Below, in pieces: positions 52,089 through 61,952 of a stretch of 63,291 bases of DNA. Position 1 is the first letter of the stretch, and the number at the start of each line of letters is the position of its first letter. The stretch comes from an uncultured Saprospiraceae bacterium (GTDB taxonomy: Bacteria; Bacteroidota; Bacteroidia; Chitinophagales; Saprospiraceae): assembly GCA_937926205.1 (NCBI GenBank), contig CALEYL010000013.1:1-63291 (forward strand), in the 5' to 3' direction. A program made the translations under genes and the position numbers. A model generated the notes under the pieces. That model was not told the origin of the DNA. It was given only the letters and a program-made list of their open reading frames with translations, and made no database searches.

Positions 52089-52649
52089 TTAGATGCTTGC
52101 AGGGCGTTCTTTTTGCATAAATGCGGCAGATATGGCAGATACGATGGCGCCCAAAAAGGCTGAAAAACCAATGCCGATCAAAAGACGAACCATTGGCTTG
52201 GAACCCATTTCAGCGTATTTCATAAACTGATCAATTTGCTCCTCAGACATATTTGCTTTTTCATAAGCCATTCTGGTTTGCTCCAGTTCAAAAGCGCTCA
52301 GTGTAGGATCGATAAGCGTTCTGAGAAGAATGTCGAATACACCTGAGACCACGCTGGTTAAGAGAATAGCCAAAATACCGACCACAAAAGCCCTGCCAAA
52401 TGTGATGTAGCCGCCAAGGTCTTCGTTTTTATGCTTCCTGATGGCAAAAACAACGATGCCTATGAAAATGGCAATTGGCAAAAGCATTTTGATCATAGTG
52501 CCCTGAGTAGGTTCCCGCATGAACATATTTGTCAATAAAGCAAATACGACAAAACAAGCGCCTCCAATCAGACCTATCCGGGTTATGGTTGGGTAAGGAG
52601 AAACAGATTTCTGGTCATACCCTTGTGGGTTGGTATCCATGATGTCCAT
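52089..52649 (-). CDS. DUF4199 domain membrane protein (copy 1)
   Basis: A 186-aa protein with membrane segments at about 25-45 (LIGGACFVVFALLTNMF), 55-72, 90-115 and 155-180, and a charged loop with YEKANMSEEQIDQFMKYAE that is common in DUF4199 proteins. Function unknown. The longer ORF runs into the dihydroorotase-like gene; the MDIMDTNPQG start, 10 bp after that gene's stop, is preferred. It is separated from the second DUF4199 gene by the nested palindrome. Confidence 0.78.
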   Translation of the reverse strand: MDIMDTNPQGYDQKSVSPYPTITRIGLIGGACFVVFALLTNMFMREPTQGTMIKMLLPIAIFIGIVVFAIRKHKNEDLGGYITFGRAFVVGILAILLTSVVSGVFDILLRTLIDPTLSAFELEQTRMAYEKANMSEEQIDQFMKYAEMGSKPMVRLLIGIGFSAFLGAIVSAISAAFMQKERPASI

Positions 52650-52659
52650 AAATATGCGT

Positions 52660-53940
52660 TTATAGTTGGTTAAAGAATAGTTCTTTGTTGACGGTTGCCA
52701 ATACACTTCCTTTGAAAGCTGCATTTGGGAAAGGCGTGTTTTTTGACTTTGATCGGTTGACAGCGTCCTCAAAAATCCAGGATTTTTCAGGATCAAAAAC
52801 AGTGAGGTTGGCAACCGCGCCTTCTTTGATTTCGGGCTGCTCCAATCCTAAAATACGACGTGGATTGAGGGCAATTTTCTCTACCCACAAATTCGCGCTT
52901 ATTTTATTCCCGAGGTAGGTATTTAGAGCAGCGTAGGCTGTTTGCAGACCAATGGCGCCGAATCCGGCATAGGGAAATTCAAGCTTTTTAGACTCTTCAT
53001 CCAAAGGGACATGATTGGAACTGATGACATCAATGGTCCCGTCAAGTAATCCCTCCAGCAGGGCAAGCGTATCCTGCCGGCTGCGCAATGGCGGCATGAC
53101 TTTAAAATTGGAATTGAAATCTTCCAGAGCGCTATCGTCAAAAATGAGGTTCAAAACGGCAACAGAAGCGCTGATTTTTAAACCCTGTTTTTTTGCCTGA
53201 CGAACCATTTCTACTGAACGGGCTGTCGTCAGATTGCTTACGTGAAGCCGGGAATCCGTATATTCCAATAAAAAAATATCACGCTGCAGCATCAGTTCTT
53301 CGGCTGTTGAAGGTATTCCCTTCAGTCCCAGTGTGGTGCTGATGATGCCTTCGTGCATTTGACCGCTACCCGACAGGGTTTGGTCCATAGGCTGGTTCAT
53401 GACAACGCCGTCAAATGCTTTTACGTATTGCAAAGCACGCAACATCAAGCCATTGTGCTGTACCGGCTTTTTGCCATCCGAAAAAGCAACAGCCCCTGCT
53501 GCCTGCATGTCGTGCATTTCGGTGATGTCTTTCCCTTCACAATCCTGTGATATCGCGCCTATTGCATAACAGTCTACCCGGTTATTTTTGGGCGCTTCTC
53601 GAAGGTAGTGAACCTGAGATTTGGAATGCATCGCGGGGTTGGTATTGGGATAACAGGCAATGGCCGTAAATCCCCCTGCAGCTGCTGCATTGGTTGCTGA
53701 CCGTAAATCTTCGCGATGTTCGAAGCCGGGGTCACCCGTTTGAACGCCAATATCCATCCATCCCGGAGATACCAGAGCGTGATTGGCTTCGATGACCTGA
53801 ATGTTGGCTTCAGAAACAGGTCCGAGATCAGGCGCCATGCTTGCAATAAAACCTCCCCGGATCAGCATGTCGAAAGTTTTGCCCGTGTCGGGGTGGCGGG
53901 GGTCTGTCAGAACTGCTTTGCGTATGAGCAGCGGATTCAT
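52660..53940 (-). CDS. Dihydroorotase-like protein lacking catalytic metal ligands (pseudo-DHOase)
   Basis: A 426-aa amidohydrolase-fold protein with the overall PyrC type I sequence (GFEHREDLRSAT..AAAGGFTAIACYPNTNP, late AGFGAIGLQTA). The zinc ligands are gone: the DxHxH motif reads D63-I-G65-V-Q67, the region usually HH.. near residue 180 reads VMNQPMDQ, the PHH segment reads AVLNLIF, and DHAPH is NHVP. The protein is therefore probably not an active dihydroorotase; in some bacteria such a pseudo-DHOase supports aspartate transcarbamoylase, and an active copy must exist elsewhere for pyrimidine synthesis. It heads the operon with DUF4199 and glycosyltransferase genes. A -7 promoter motif lies 24 bp upstream. 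Confidence 0.8.
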   Translation of the reverse strand: MNPLLIRKAVLTDPRHPDTGKTFDMLIRGGFIASMAPDLGPVSEANIQVIEANHALVSPGWMDIGVQTGDPGFEHREDLRSATNAAAAGGFTAIACYPNTNPAMHSKSQVHYLREAPKNNRVDCYAIGAISQDCEGKDITEMHDMQAAGAVAFSDGKKPVQHNGLMLRALQYVKAFDGVVMNQPMDQTLSGSGQMHEGIISTTLGLKGIPSTAEELMLQRDIFLLEYTDSRLHVSNLTTARSVEMVRQAKKQGLKISASVAVLNLIFDDSALEDFNSNFKVMPPLRSRQDTLALLEGLLDGTIDVISSNHVPLDEESKKLEFPYAGFGAIGLQTAYAALNTYLGNKISANLWVEKIALNPRRILGLEQPEIKEGAVANLTVFDPEKSWIFEDAVNRSKSKNTPFPNAAFKGSVLATVNKELFFNQL

Positions 53941-53963
53941 AAATTGTCCAGATGTTGTTTACG

Positions 53964-53971
53964 CAAAGATA
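53964..53971 (-). promoter_or_regulatory. -7 element upstream of the dihydroorotase-like gene
   Basis: Minus-strand TATCTTTG, a full TAnnTTTG match, 24 bp before the ATG. No -33 TTG was found at 17-23 bp; the hairpin at 53984-54033 overlaps that position. Confidence 0.4.
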
Positions 53972-53983
53972 GCAGATTATTGA

Positions 53984-54033
53984 TCCGTGAACGGAATTGA
54001 GCATTTTTTCAAATACTCAATTCCATTCACGGA
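53984..54033 (-). terminator. Stem-loop terminator candidate after the gliding-motility giant
   Basis: TCCGTGAACGGAATTGAG (53984-54001) pairs with CTCAATTCCATTCACGGA (54016-54033) with one mismatch and a 14-nt loop. It begins 11 bp past the giant gene's stop on the minus strand. No terminal T-run, so efficiency is uncertain. Confidence 0.55.
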
Positions 54034-54044
54034 CTCGCAATTGC

Positions 54045-57000
54045 TTATCGCATCAGGGTTACGTCTCCTTTGTAGAGTATTACTTCGCCGTCGTTGAACT
54101 CAATTTCTGCAAAGTAGGTAAACACGGCAGAATTAGCAGCCTGGTTCCGGAATGTACCATCCCATCCGTAAGCAGGGTCGTTCGGCTGGAAGTTTTCAAG
54201 CGAGATGATGGATTCGCCCCAGCGGTTGAAAATCTGGAAGGTTTTGACGCTTCTCACCTGACTGCCTGCCTGAATGTAGAAAACATCGTTAAAGCCGTCA
54301 TCGTTTGGAGAAAAAACGTTCGGGATAAACACCGGCCTGATTTTCCGTACGACCAGGGTCACATCGTCGCTCGCATTACAGCCATTTTCATCTATGATGG
54401 TCACTGTATAGCGCGTCATTTCCGACGGACTCACCCAAATGGTCGTGGAATTGCCCATCGAAATAGAATCCGGCTTCCAAATGATCGTATCCAATTGTAT
54501 GGCCGGATCGAACTGTGCTTCCAAACGTACGCTGTCCCCTTCAATAATCTGAGTGTCTCCGTTTTGAAGGTTGGTGACGAGGCTGACCGAAATTTGAGTC
54601 GGTTGCGTGATGTCGAGCATGAGTTCAGAAAAACAGCCATTCTGATCGCGTACGACGATGGTATAATTATCTGGCGACAGCCCGGCAAAGAAATTCTGTG
54701 CCGTAAACGGTCCGTCGTTAAACGAATAGACATAAGGTGCGGTACCCCCGGTTACATTGCTGATCTGAATGGTACCGTCATTAGAGCCAAAACAGCTGAT
54801 CTGACTGATGTTGGCTGTGGCAGTGGGCACTTCGAGATTGGCGGCAACGTCTACCTGATCGGTGCTGGAGCAACCCAAACCATTGCTTACTGTAAGGGTA
54901 TAGCTTCCGGGTTGGCTGGCTTCGATCAGGCGGGCTGTCGGATCGGAAATGATCACGCCCGGTGTAGCAGAGGTCCAGCTGTATGTAATGTCCTGTCCAC
55001 TGCTGGTATTGGCGCCACCTAATGGCACCATACCCATATTGCAGGTAAGGGTTTGATCCTGTCCGGCATCCGCTACAGGCGCAGGTTCTACAACAACACT
55101 GACCGTTGTTTCCTGATCGGGGCAGGGATCGGCCGCATTCAGGCGGTATGCAAAAGTATAAGTTCCGGGCAATTGCAGCGTTGGGTTGAAACTGCCTGCT
55201 GCGGCATTAAAGGCGCCATTGCCGGAAGGTGTTGATGAAGTTTCGACCCACTGACCACCTGCATCTTCGCCGTTGATGAGCGAAGAAAGGGTAATCACTG
55301 TTGGAGACCCTGCGCAAACCCTGGCCGGAGCAGCTGCTGTGCCGGCATTAACGGTCGGGTTGACTGTTATGGTGCGGCTCACGTTACCCGGATAGATGCA
55401 GTCTGTCAGGTTGGCGGGGGTTACTGAAATGACGTTCAGCGTCGTCGTAGCGGTAAGCCCCGGCAATGAAATGATGCCGCCGTTATTCAGCGACATGGTT
55501 TGAGTGGTGCCGCCACCAATGTTGTAGCTGACAACATATGGCCCGGGTATGGTCGTGTTGAAATTGAAGACAACATCGGCATTCGAACCGGCACAAATGG
55601 TATTTACACCACTGAGGGTAACGTTGAGCGGCGCACAATTTTGGGCGATACAGGTACCGTTGGCACTGACATTTCCGCAAGGTCCGCTATTGACGGCAAT
55701 GACCTGGATTTCGACAGATTGTCCCGGAGTCAGACCACTGACCGTATAGGTTGTTCCGGAAAGCGTTCCTGCCGGTCCTGTAACGTCAACTATCTGGTAA
55801 CTTTCCGCACCTGCGACTGCAGCCCAGGAGAATGTAATGCTGTTGGTCGTTGTTGCTGAACAAACAACCTGTGGTGGCGTAAGTGGCGTTTCGACCTCAA
55901 CCGTAGCAGTCTGTGGTGCAGCGCTGCAACCATTTTCCTGAACGCTTAAAGAAATCGTTTTTGTACCGCCTGTTGCCCATGAAACCGTATGGGGTCCTGC
56001 ACCGGTACCTGGCGTTGCAATGCCGCCGGCAAAGTTCCATATGAAGGTGACTCCAGGTGAAGCCGAGCCGGTGAATGTTACCGTGGTTGGACTATCGGTG
56101 CAAACCGAAGTTGTACTGACATTGAAATCTGAAGTAGGAACCGAATTGACAACGATATCAACAGCAGCATTGTAGCTACAAACTCCTTCTGTATAGACGA
56201 CATCAACCGTTGTTGTTCCGGTTGGTACGATAGCAGGGTCAAAGGTGTTTCCGGAGACACCATTGCCGGACCAGGCAAAAGTACCGCCTCCCGGGCCTCC
56301 TGATGCGCTTGCGTTGAGTGTTTGTATGCCGGCATCTGCACAAAGTGGTCCAATCGGTGTAATGTTTACAACTACTGCCGGACAAAGCGCTGCCGAGCAC
56401 ATGGCATCAGCTGAGCTGTTCCCGCAGACCGTTGTTCCAATAGCTGTAACCGTAATGTTTGTCACATCTCCGGGCATCAGGCCATTTATCGTATAAGTTG
56501 TTCCGTTAAGCGTGCCTGGCGTACCCGTAACCTGATAACTGGTCGCCCCGGTAACTGCAGGCCATGAAAACGTAACTGATGTTGTTGTCGAACTGCAGGT
56601 GATTACCGGTGCAAGCAATACCGGATCAACCTGTACAGTATGTGAAACAGGTGCAGAGACGCATCCATTTTCCGTTACCGTAAGCGATACGGTTTGTTGG
56701 CCAGCGCCTGACCACGTAATGTCGTGTGGTCCCTGACCCATACCGGGAGTAGCGGCGCCACCGCCAAAATTCCAGGCATATGTTGCTCCGGCGCCTGCCG
56801 TTCCTGTATAGGTTGCCGTTGCCGCATCTGTGATGCAAATGACCTGATCGAGTGTAAAATCGGCTGTGGGTACCGGATTTACCACAAGATCAAGCGTGTC
56901 TGAATAGTCGCAGACGTCTTCACTGTAAGCAACCGTTATGGTCGTTGTGCCTGTGGCCACTGCAGCCGGATCGAAACTGGTACCACTTACGCCATTACCT

Positions 57001-60000
57001 GACCAGCTGAAGATTCCGCCGCCTGCGCCGCCCGTTGCTGTTGCAGTAAGCGTTTGAACAGGACTGTCGCTGCAAAGCGGGGCAATTGGAGTAATGTTTA
57101 GAACGACCGGAGGACAAGCATTGGCGATGCAGGTTTGATCGGCCGTGATTGGGCCGCAGGAGTTGGCGGTTTGCGCAGTAACCTGTATGCTAACCTCGTC
57201 ATCCGGATTCAAACCGGTAACGGAATAGCTGGTGCCGTTTAAAGTTCCGGTCGTTCCGGCCGGGGCAGCTGTAATAGCGACCTGATAGCCCGTTGCTCCG
57301 GCGACCGGCGCCCAGTTAAATGTAATGGAAGTATTTGTTGCGTCGCAGGTAATGGTAAACGGAGCCAGGGGCGCCTCCACTAAAACCGATTGGGTAACAG
57401 GTTCAGAAGCGCAGTTATTCTCCGTTACCGTGAGGGTAACATCTTGAGAACCTGCAGTACTCCAGCTTACCTGTTGCGGACCTTGTCCGGTACCCGGATT
57501 CGCCGTTCCACTGCCAAAATTCCAGTCGTAAACTGCGCCTGCCGCGGCACCGCCTGTGTAGGTAAGGGTGCTGTTGGCGTCGACACAGACTGGCGTACTT
57601 GCCGTAAAGGCTGCCGAAGGTTGCGGATTCACAACAATATCAATGGATTCATCATAATTACAATTGCCTTCCTGATAATTCAGGTTGATGGTGTGGGTAC
57701 CGGGGCCAGATACCGTCGGATCAAATACGCCTGTAGCTGCATCGGTAATACCAGGGCCGCTCCAGGTGCGGGTGCCACCGCCAACACCGCCGTTGATTTG
57801 GACATTCAGGGTGATGGGAGCTGCTGAAGCATCCAGACAAATATCCGAAACCGGTGCGATGTCTAAAGTGACAACCGGGCAATCCAGGGCAAAGCAACTC
57901 AATTCTGCACTGCTGTTGGGGCATGGGCCATTACTGACGGCCTCCACTCTGATGCGAACTTCGTCATTGGGGGTTAGCCCTGTGAAGGAAATAGAGTTGC
58001 CGCTGGTGGTACCGGTTTGTCCGGTTAAAACGGTAACGTTGTAGCTGGCTGCTCCGGGAACGTTGGCCCAACTGAAGCTGATGGTAGAAACTGTCGTATT
58101 GCAGTTGATGATCGGCGCTACCAGTGGCGCGGCTACCTGAACATTGCGGGTGAATGCTGCGGAAGTACATCCGTTTTCAGCAACGGTCAGTGAAATTGTC
58201 TTTTGCCCGGAGTTGGGCCAGCTCACGGTATGTGGTCCTGCGCCAGTTCCGGGATTGGCCGTTCCGCCGCCGAAATTCCAGGTATAAGTTGCTGCAGGAC
58301 TACCCGTTCCTGTGTATGTAATGGTTGTCGGATCATTCGTACAAACGGTATCCGGTGCAGCAGTGAAGTTGGCCGTTGGTGTGTTGAACACCATGATGGT
58401 CGTCGTCTGAGTGCCACTGCAGGGGCCTTCTGTATACGTTAGTGTAATCGTGTGCGTTCCGGCTCCGGCCATCGCAGGATCAAAAGTCCCATTACCGGCA
58501 TCCGTGATGCCCGGGCCCGACCATTGGCGAACACCGCCACCAGCACCGCCACTTACCGTCGCATTGAGGTTGAAAGGCGTGTTGGCGCCGTTCAAACAAA
58601 TATTGGCTACCGGCGTAATGCTGATGTTGAATGTCGGGCAGGCTGCGGCATTGCAGGTAAATTGAGCGCTGCTGTTGCCACAAGGACCATTGTTCAGGGC
58701 GATGACTTCGATTGTTACCGCTTCGCCCGGTAAAATGCCATTTACCGTATAGCTGGTACCGCTTAAAGTGCCGGATTGCCCTGTGATGACATTGACGTCG
58801 TAGCCACTTGCTCCGGTAACTGCTCCCCAGTTAAAGACGACTGATGTTGTAGTAGCTGTTCCGCAGGTAATCATCGGCGCTGCCAGAGGTGCAGAGACCA
58901 CAACAGTTCGGGTAAATACCGCAGACGGACATCCGTTTTCGGAAACGGTCAGCGTAATGGTTTTGGTTCCTGCACTGGACCAACTCACCATTTGCGGGCC
59001 CTGGCCTGTACCCGGGTTTGCGGTTCCACCACCGAAGTTCCAGGTATAGGTGGCGCCTGCACCGGCTGTTCCTGTATAAGTTAAGGTGCTTGGGTCACCG
59101 ATGCAAACCGTAGTGTCGCTGACACTGAAATTGGCTGTTGGTACTACAAAAACATTGATGTCTAAAGTGTCCCGATAAGTGCATATGCCTTCTGTAAAAG
59201 CATAGACCACAGGGTGTGTTCCGGCGCCGGCTGCGGCAGGATCAAATATTCCTGTCGTGGTATTGGTGATGCCTGTACCACTCCATACCCCTGTGCCGGT
59301 ACCCGCGCCGCCTGTTACCGCAACCGTAAGGGTTACGGGCATAACAGCAGGCGTAAGGCAGAAATCGGCCACGGGTGCAATAGCGACGTTTACCGGAGGA
59401 CAAGATTGTGTACTGCAGGTAAAAGTGGCTGTACTCGGGCCGCAAACCCCGGCATTCTGTGCCGTAACGGTTATGGTTACCGGGGTGCCGGGATTCAATC
59501 CAGTGACCGTATAAGTGGTGCCACTGAGGGTACCCGTAGCGCCGCTTACCTGATAACCCGTCGCACCCGGAACCGGCGACCATGTAAATTCTACTGAATT
59601 GGGCGTGATCGTACCGCAGGAAATTACCGGCGGCGGTAAGGGTTGTTCCACCGTGACCGTAACAGTCTCCGTATCCGTACAACCTTCAAAATCAGTTACG
59701 GTTACCGTGTAAGTTGTCGTGGCATTTGGAGTGACCACCTTGACCGCATTATTCGGTCCGCCTGCCCAGGCATAACTGTTGCCACCGCTTGCAGTGAGCG
59801 TCACAGACTGACCTGCACAAATAACAGGCGCCGAAGGTGTAATGCTTGCAGTAGGAAGGGGGGAAATGATCACTTGCAATTGTGCTGTACCCATACACCC
59901 TGTTGCGGTTACTCTACCGGTAACAGAAAAGGTGTATACACCCGGAGGACGCATGATGATACGCGGATTGGTTGTTGAACCGTCTTCCCAGGTATAGGTA

Positions 60001-61889
60001 TTGGCGCCTGTTGCTGACAGCACGATTGAGCTATTGGCACATAAAGAGCCGGTCGTGTTAATTTCAACGATAGGTAATGGGTTGACGTTTACGAAAACTT
60101 CATCAGTATCTGAACAACCGTTTGCAGAGGTACCGGTAACCTGGAAAGTGCTGGGTTCTGTTACCATTACAGTTAATGGCGATCCATTTCCAACCGGTTG
60201 TCCTGTTGTAACGTTAATCCACGAATACGTTGCTGCTCCAGTAGCAGTCAGCGTGACGTTTTGCCCTGCGCAAACGGATGCGGGGTTAGCACTCGCGGTG
60301 ACCGTAACATTCTGAAACTGAACATTGACGGTTGCCGGAGGTGAGGGACATCCGTCAACGGTAACAATTAATGTATATGTTCCGGCGAGTGTTGCGTTCG
60401 TCGGATTTTGCTGAGATGAAGTAAAGCCGCCCGGACCAGTCCAGGAATAAGATATTACACTTCCTGATGCAGTTGTAGAACCAAGTAGTGAAATGGATCC
60501 GCCAGGGCAGGGTTGTCCTTGCAGTGAAGCTATTGCTGTCGGAGGCGTTCCGGGCAGAATGGTTCGGGTGACGGAACGGTTGCATCCGGTTACAACATTC
60601 GTTGCTAAAATAGTATAAGTACCTGCACACAATCCTGTTATGGTTACGGATCCAGGATTGGAAAAGGATTGGTGAACAATGACGTTCATGCTGTTGAATA
60701 CGGTATAATTCCAGGATCCTATGCCAGTAGGTGAAAATCCGGTGAATGTCATTTCCCCGTCACACACGCCGGGACAAGATGTTGGAACCGGAATAGCAAT
60801 GGGATTCAGGTCATCGCAACAAATGGCTGTCGCGAGAAATGGGTATTCGCTTCCCGAGTTGCAACCCGTTTGTGTCCACGATCCGGAGTCTCCATCCGAC
60901 CAAACATTAATGGTCACGCCAAGGTCATCACCCGTTATTGCAGGAGGGCAATTGTTAACGGTAACCGTTACGCAGAAAACAAAAGGGTTGGCGGGTGTGA
61001 TATTAGCGCAGCCGGAAGTACCGTCCCCCCAGTTGTTACCGGGATTGCCATCATTGGGCGACCCTCCGCACCCCAGGCCAGAACTGGAATCGTAGGCAAA
61101 TCCCGGGCCAAAAGATTGTCCGGTATTACACCCTGTCCAGGAGTCAAACCAACCCCAGGCGCCATCTCCTCCGCAAGAGGGGGGAGGTGAAGGGACCAGG
61201 TTGCTGACATCCCAGCCCGGGCCGAATTCAAACTCGACAGCATGTAGCCATTCAACTGTTCCGGTAACGTTCCACTGATTGATGCTGAAACAAAAGGTGA
61301 CTGTTTGGCCGGAGTTATAGGTTCCGTTTACCGGAGGAGGCGAAGCAACAAGAGATACCGCCTGTAAGCAAGGTGCACAATCCCTGAAACTGGTCATGGA
61401 AATGGTGAAATTGCCCTGATCCTGCACATCTCCACCGGATATCAGCATATAATATACCTGATTGGGCGTAACGTTGGTAGTGAAGCTAAGCATACCTGAC
61501 CCCGCAGGTGCTGCTGCACATTCCACTGCATTGAGGAAGGTACAGTTGTCCCCAGTGAACAAAACGAGGTTGGGCGTACTTAATGCGCCGGTAATATTAA
61601 TGGTCAACATGTTGGAATTAGGCGTAAACGTGTACCAAACTTCCGCTGCCGGACTGGCTGTACTGCCGCCGATATCACAACCGGTAAAAGCCGGATAAGG
61701 AGTAGCAGGAGTAGCGCCATTATTAGTACTGGAAAAAGTATTGGTAACACTTCCGCCGCCCGGACAAGCAGGTGGCGTACCCAACGTAAGGGTTTGTGCG
61801 CCACTGCAATCGTCATTGGCAGGCTGTGCCCAAAGAGAGTAAGTAAAACCAACAGAAATCAGAAGAAGCGTGGTAAAAAAAGCCTTCAT
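54045..61889 (-). CDS. 2614-aa secreted FnIII/Ig/PKD repeat protein with gliding-motility C-terminal (T9SS type B) domain
   Basis: An exported giant. Signal peptide MKAFFTTLLLISVGFTYSLWAQ, an N-terminal pre-peptidase-like domain, a DUF-type region with many Cys and Gly, a SprB-like repeat segment, and two to three Ig/PKD-like domains, followed by five consecutive ~250-aa composites of FnIII-like, Ig-like and PKD-like units (marks: CG...V.F.W..V.GA..Y.V, GGAG.G...WSG.G, T..WNFGGG.A.PG.G.GP). A sixth FnIII-like unit, more Ig-like segments and a SprB-type repeat lead to the C-terminus VFIPNVFSPNDDGFNDVF...FNRWGE, the CHU_C/gliding-motility domain that serves as T9SS type B signal. Probably a cell-surface filament or adhesin. 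The start at 61889 replaces an ORF start 21 codons upstream. Confidence 0.9.
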   Translation of the reverse strand: MKAFFTTLLLISVGFTYSLWAQPANDDCSGAQTLTLGTPPACPGGGSVTNTFSSTNNGATPATPYPAFTGCDIGGSTASPAAEVWYTFTPNSNMLTINITGALSTPNLVLFTGDNCTFLNAVECAAAPAGSGMLSFTTNVTPNQVYYMLISGGDVQDQGNFTISMTSFRDCAPCLQAVSLVASPPPVNGTYNSGQTVTFCFSINQWNVTGTVEWLHAVEFEFGPGWDVSNLVPSPPPSCGGDGAWGWFDSWTGCNTGQSFGPGFAYDSSSGLGCGGSPNDGNPGNNWGDGTSGCANITPANPFVFCVTVTVNNCPPAITGDDLGVTINVWSDGDSGSWTQTGCNSGSEYPFLATAICCDDLNPIAIPVPTSCPGVCDGEMTFTGFSPTGIGSWNYTVFNSMNVIVHQSFSNPGSVTITGLCAGTYTILATNVVTGCNRSVTRTILPGTPPTAIASLQGQPCPGGSISLLGSTTASGSVISYSWTGPGGFTSSQQNPTNATLAGTYTLIVTVDGCPSPPATVNVQFQNVTVTASANPASVCAGQNVTLTATGAATYSWINVTTGQPVGNGSPLTVMVTEPSTFQVTGTSANGCSDTDEVFVNVNPLPIVEINTTGSLCANSSIVLSATGANTYTWEDGSTTNPRIIMRPPGVYTFSVTGRVTATGCMGTAQLQVIISPLPTASITPSAPVICAGQSVTLTASGGNSYAWAGGPNNAVKVVTPNATTTYTVTVTDFEGCTDTETVTVTVEQPLPPPVISCGTITPNSVEFTWSPVPGATGYQVSGATGTLSGTTYTVTGLNPGTPVTITVTAQNAGVCGPSTATFTCSTQSCPPVNVAIAPVADFCLTPAVMPVTLTVAVTGGAGTGTGVWSGTGITNTTTGIFDPAAAGAGTHPVVYAFTEGICTYRDTLDINVFVVPTANFSVSDTTVCIGDPSTLTYTGTAGAGATYTWNFGGGTANPGTGQGPQMVSWSSAGTKTITLTVSENGCPSAVFTRTVVVSAPLAAPMITCGTATTTSVVFNWGAVTGASGYDVNVITGQSGTLSGTSYTVNGILPGEAVTIEVIALNNGPCGNSSAQFTCNAAACPTFNISITPVANICLNGANTPFNLNATVSGGAGGGVRQWSGPGITDAGNGTFDPAMAGAGTHTITLTYTEGPCSGTQTTTIMVFNTPTANFTAAPDTVCTNDPTTITYTGTGSPAATYTWNFGGGTANPGTGAGPHTVSWPNSGQKTISLTVAENGCTSAAFTRNVQVAAPLVAPIINCNTTVSTISFSWANVPGAASYNVTVLTGQTGTTSGNSISFTGLTPNDEVRIRVEAVSNGPCPNSSAELSCFALDCPVVTLDIAPVSDICLDASAAPITLNVQINGGVGGGTRTWSGPGITDAATGVFDPTVSGPGTHTINLNYQEGNCNYDESIDIVVNPQPSAAFTASTPVCVDANSTLTYTGGAAAGAVYDWNFGSGTANPGTGQGPQQVSWSTAGSQDVTLTVTENNCASEPVTQSVLVEAPLAPFTITCDATNTSITFNWAPVAGATGYQVAITAAPAGTTGTLNGTSYSVTGLNPDDEVSIQVTAQTANSCGPITADQTCIANACPPVVLNITPIAPLCSDSPVQTLTATATGGAGGGIFSWSGNGVSGTSFDPAAVATGTTTITVAYSEDVCDYSDTLDLVVNPVPTADFTLDQVICITDAATATYTGTAGAGATYAWNFGGGAATPGMGQGPHDITWSGAGQQTVSLTVTENGCVSAPVSHTVQVDPVLLAPVITCSSTTTSVTFSWPAVTGATSYQVTGTPGTLNGTTYTINGLMPGDVTNITVTAIGTTVCGNSSADAMCSAALCPAVVVNITPIGPLCADAGIQTLNASASGGPGGGTFAWSGNGVSGNTFDPAIVPTGTTTVDVVYTEGVCSYNAAVDIVVNSVPTSDFNVSTTSVCTDSPTTVTFTGSASPGVTFIWNFAGGIATPGTGAGPHTVSWATGGTKTISLSVQENGCSAAPQTATVEVETPLTPPQVVCSATTTNSITFSWAAVAGAESYQIVDVTGPAGTLSGTTYTVSGLTPGQSVEIQVIAVNSGPCGNVSANGTCIAQNCAPLNVTLSGVNTICAGSNADVVFNFNTTIPGPYVVSYNIGGGTTQTMSLNNGGIISLPGLTATTTLNVISVTPANLTDCIYPGNVSRTITVNPTVNAGTAAAPARVCAGSPTVITLSSLINGEDAGGQWVETSSTPSGNGAFNAAAGSFNPTLQLPGTYTFAYRLNAADPCPDQETTVSVVVEPAPVADAGQDQTLTCNMGMVPLGGANTSSGQDITYSWTSATPGVIISDPTARLIEASQPGSYTLTVSNGLGCSSTDQVDVAANLEVPTATANISQISCFGSNDGTIQISNVTGGTAPYVYSFNDGPFTAQNFFAGLSPDNYTIVVRDQNGCFSELMLDITQPTQISVSLVTNLQNGDTQIIEGDSVRLEAQFDPAIQLDTIIWKPDSISMGNSTTIWVSPSEMTRYTVTIIDENGCNASDDVTLVVRKIRPVFIPNVFSPNDDGFNDVFYIQAGSQVRSVKTFQIFNRWGESIISLENFQPNDPAYGWDGTFRNQAANSAVFTYFAEIEFNDGEVILYKGDVTLMR

Positions 61890-61952
61890 AGTAAACGTTT
61901 TTATGATCCTGCTTTTTCGCGCAATTGGCAAACAGGTTAGACTAATGTACAA

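Noticed and set aside
53997..55022. 341-aa frame on the plus strand
   Set aside because: It runs opposite the C-terminal sorting-domain end of the gliding-motility giant; low-complexity translation with no family pattern.
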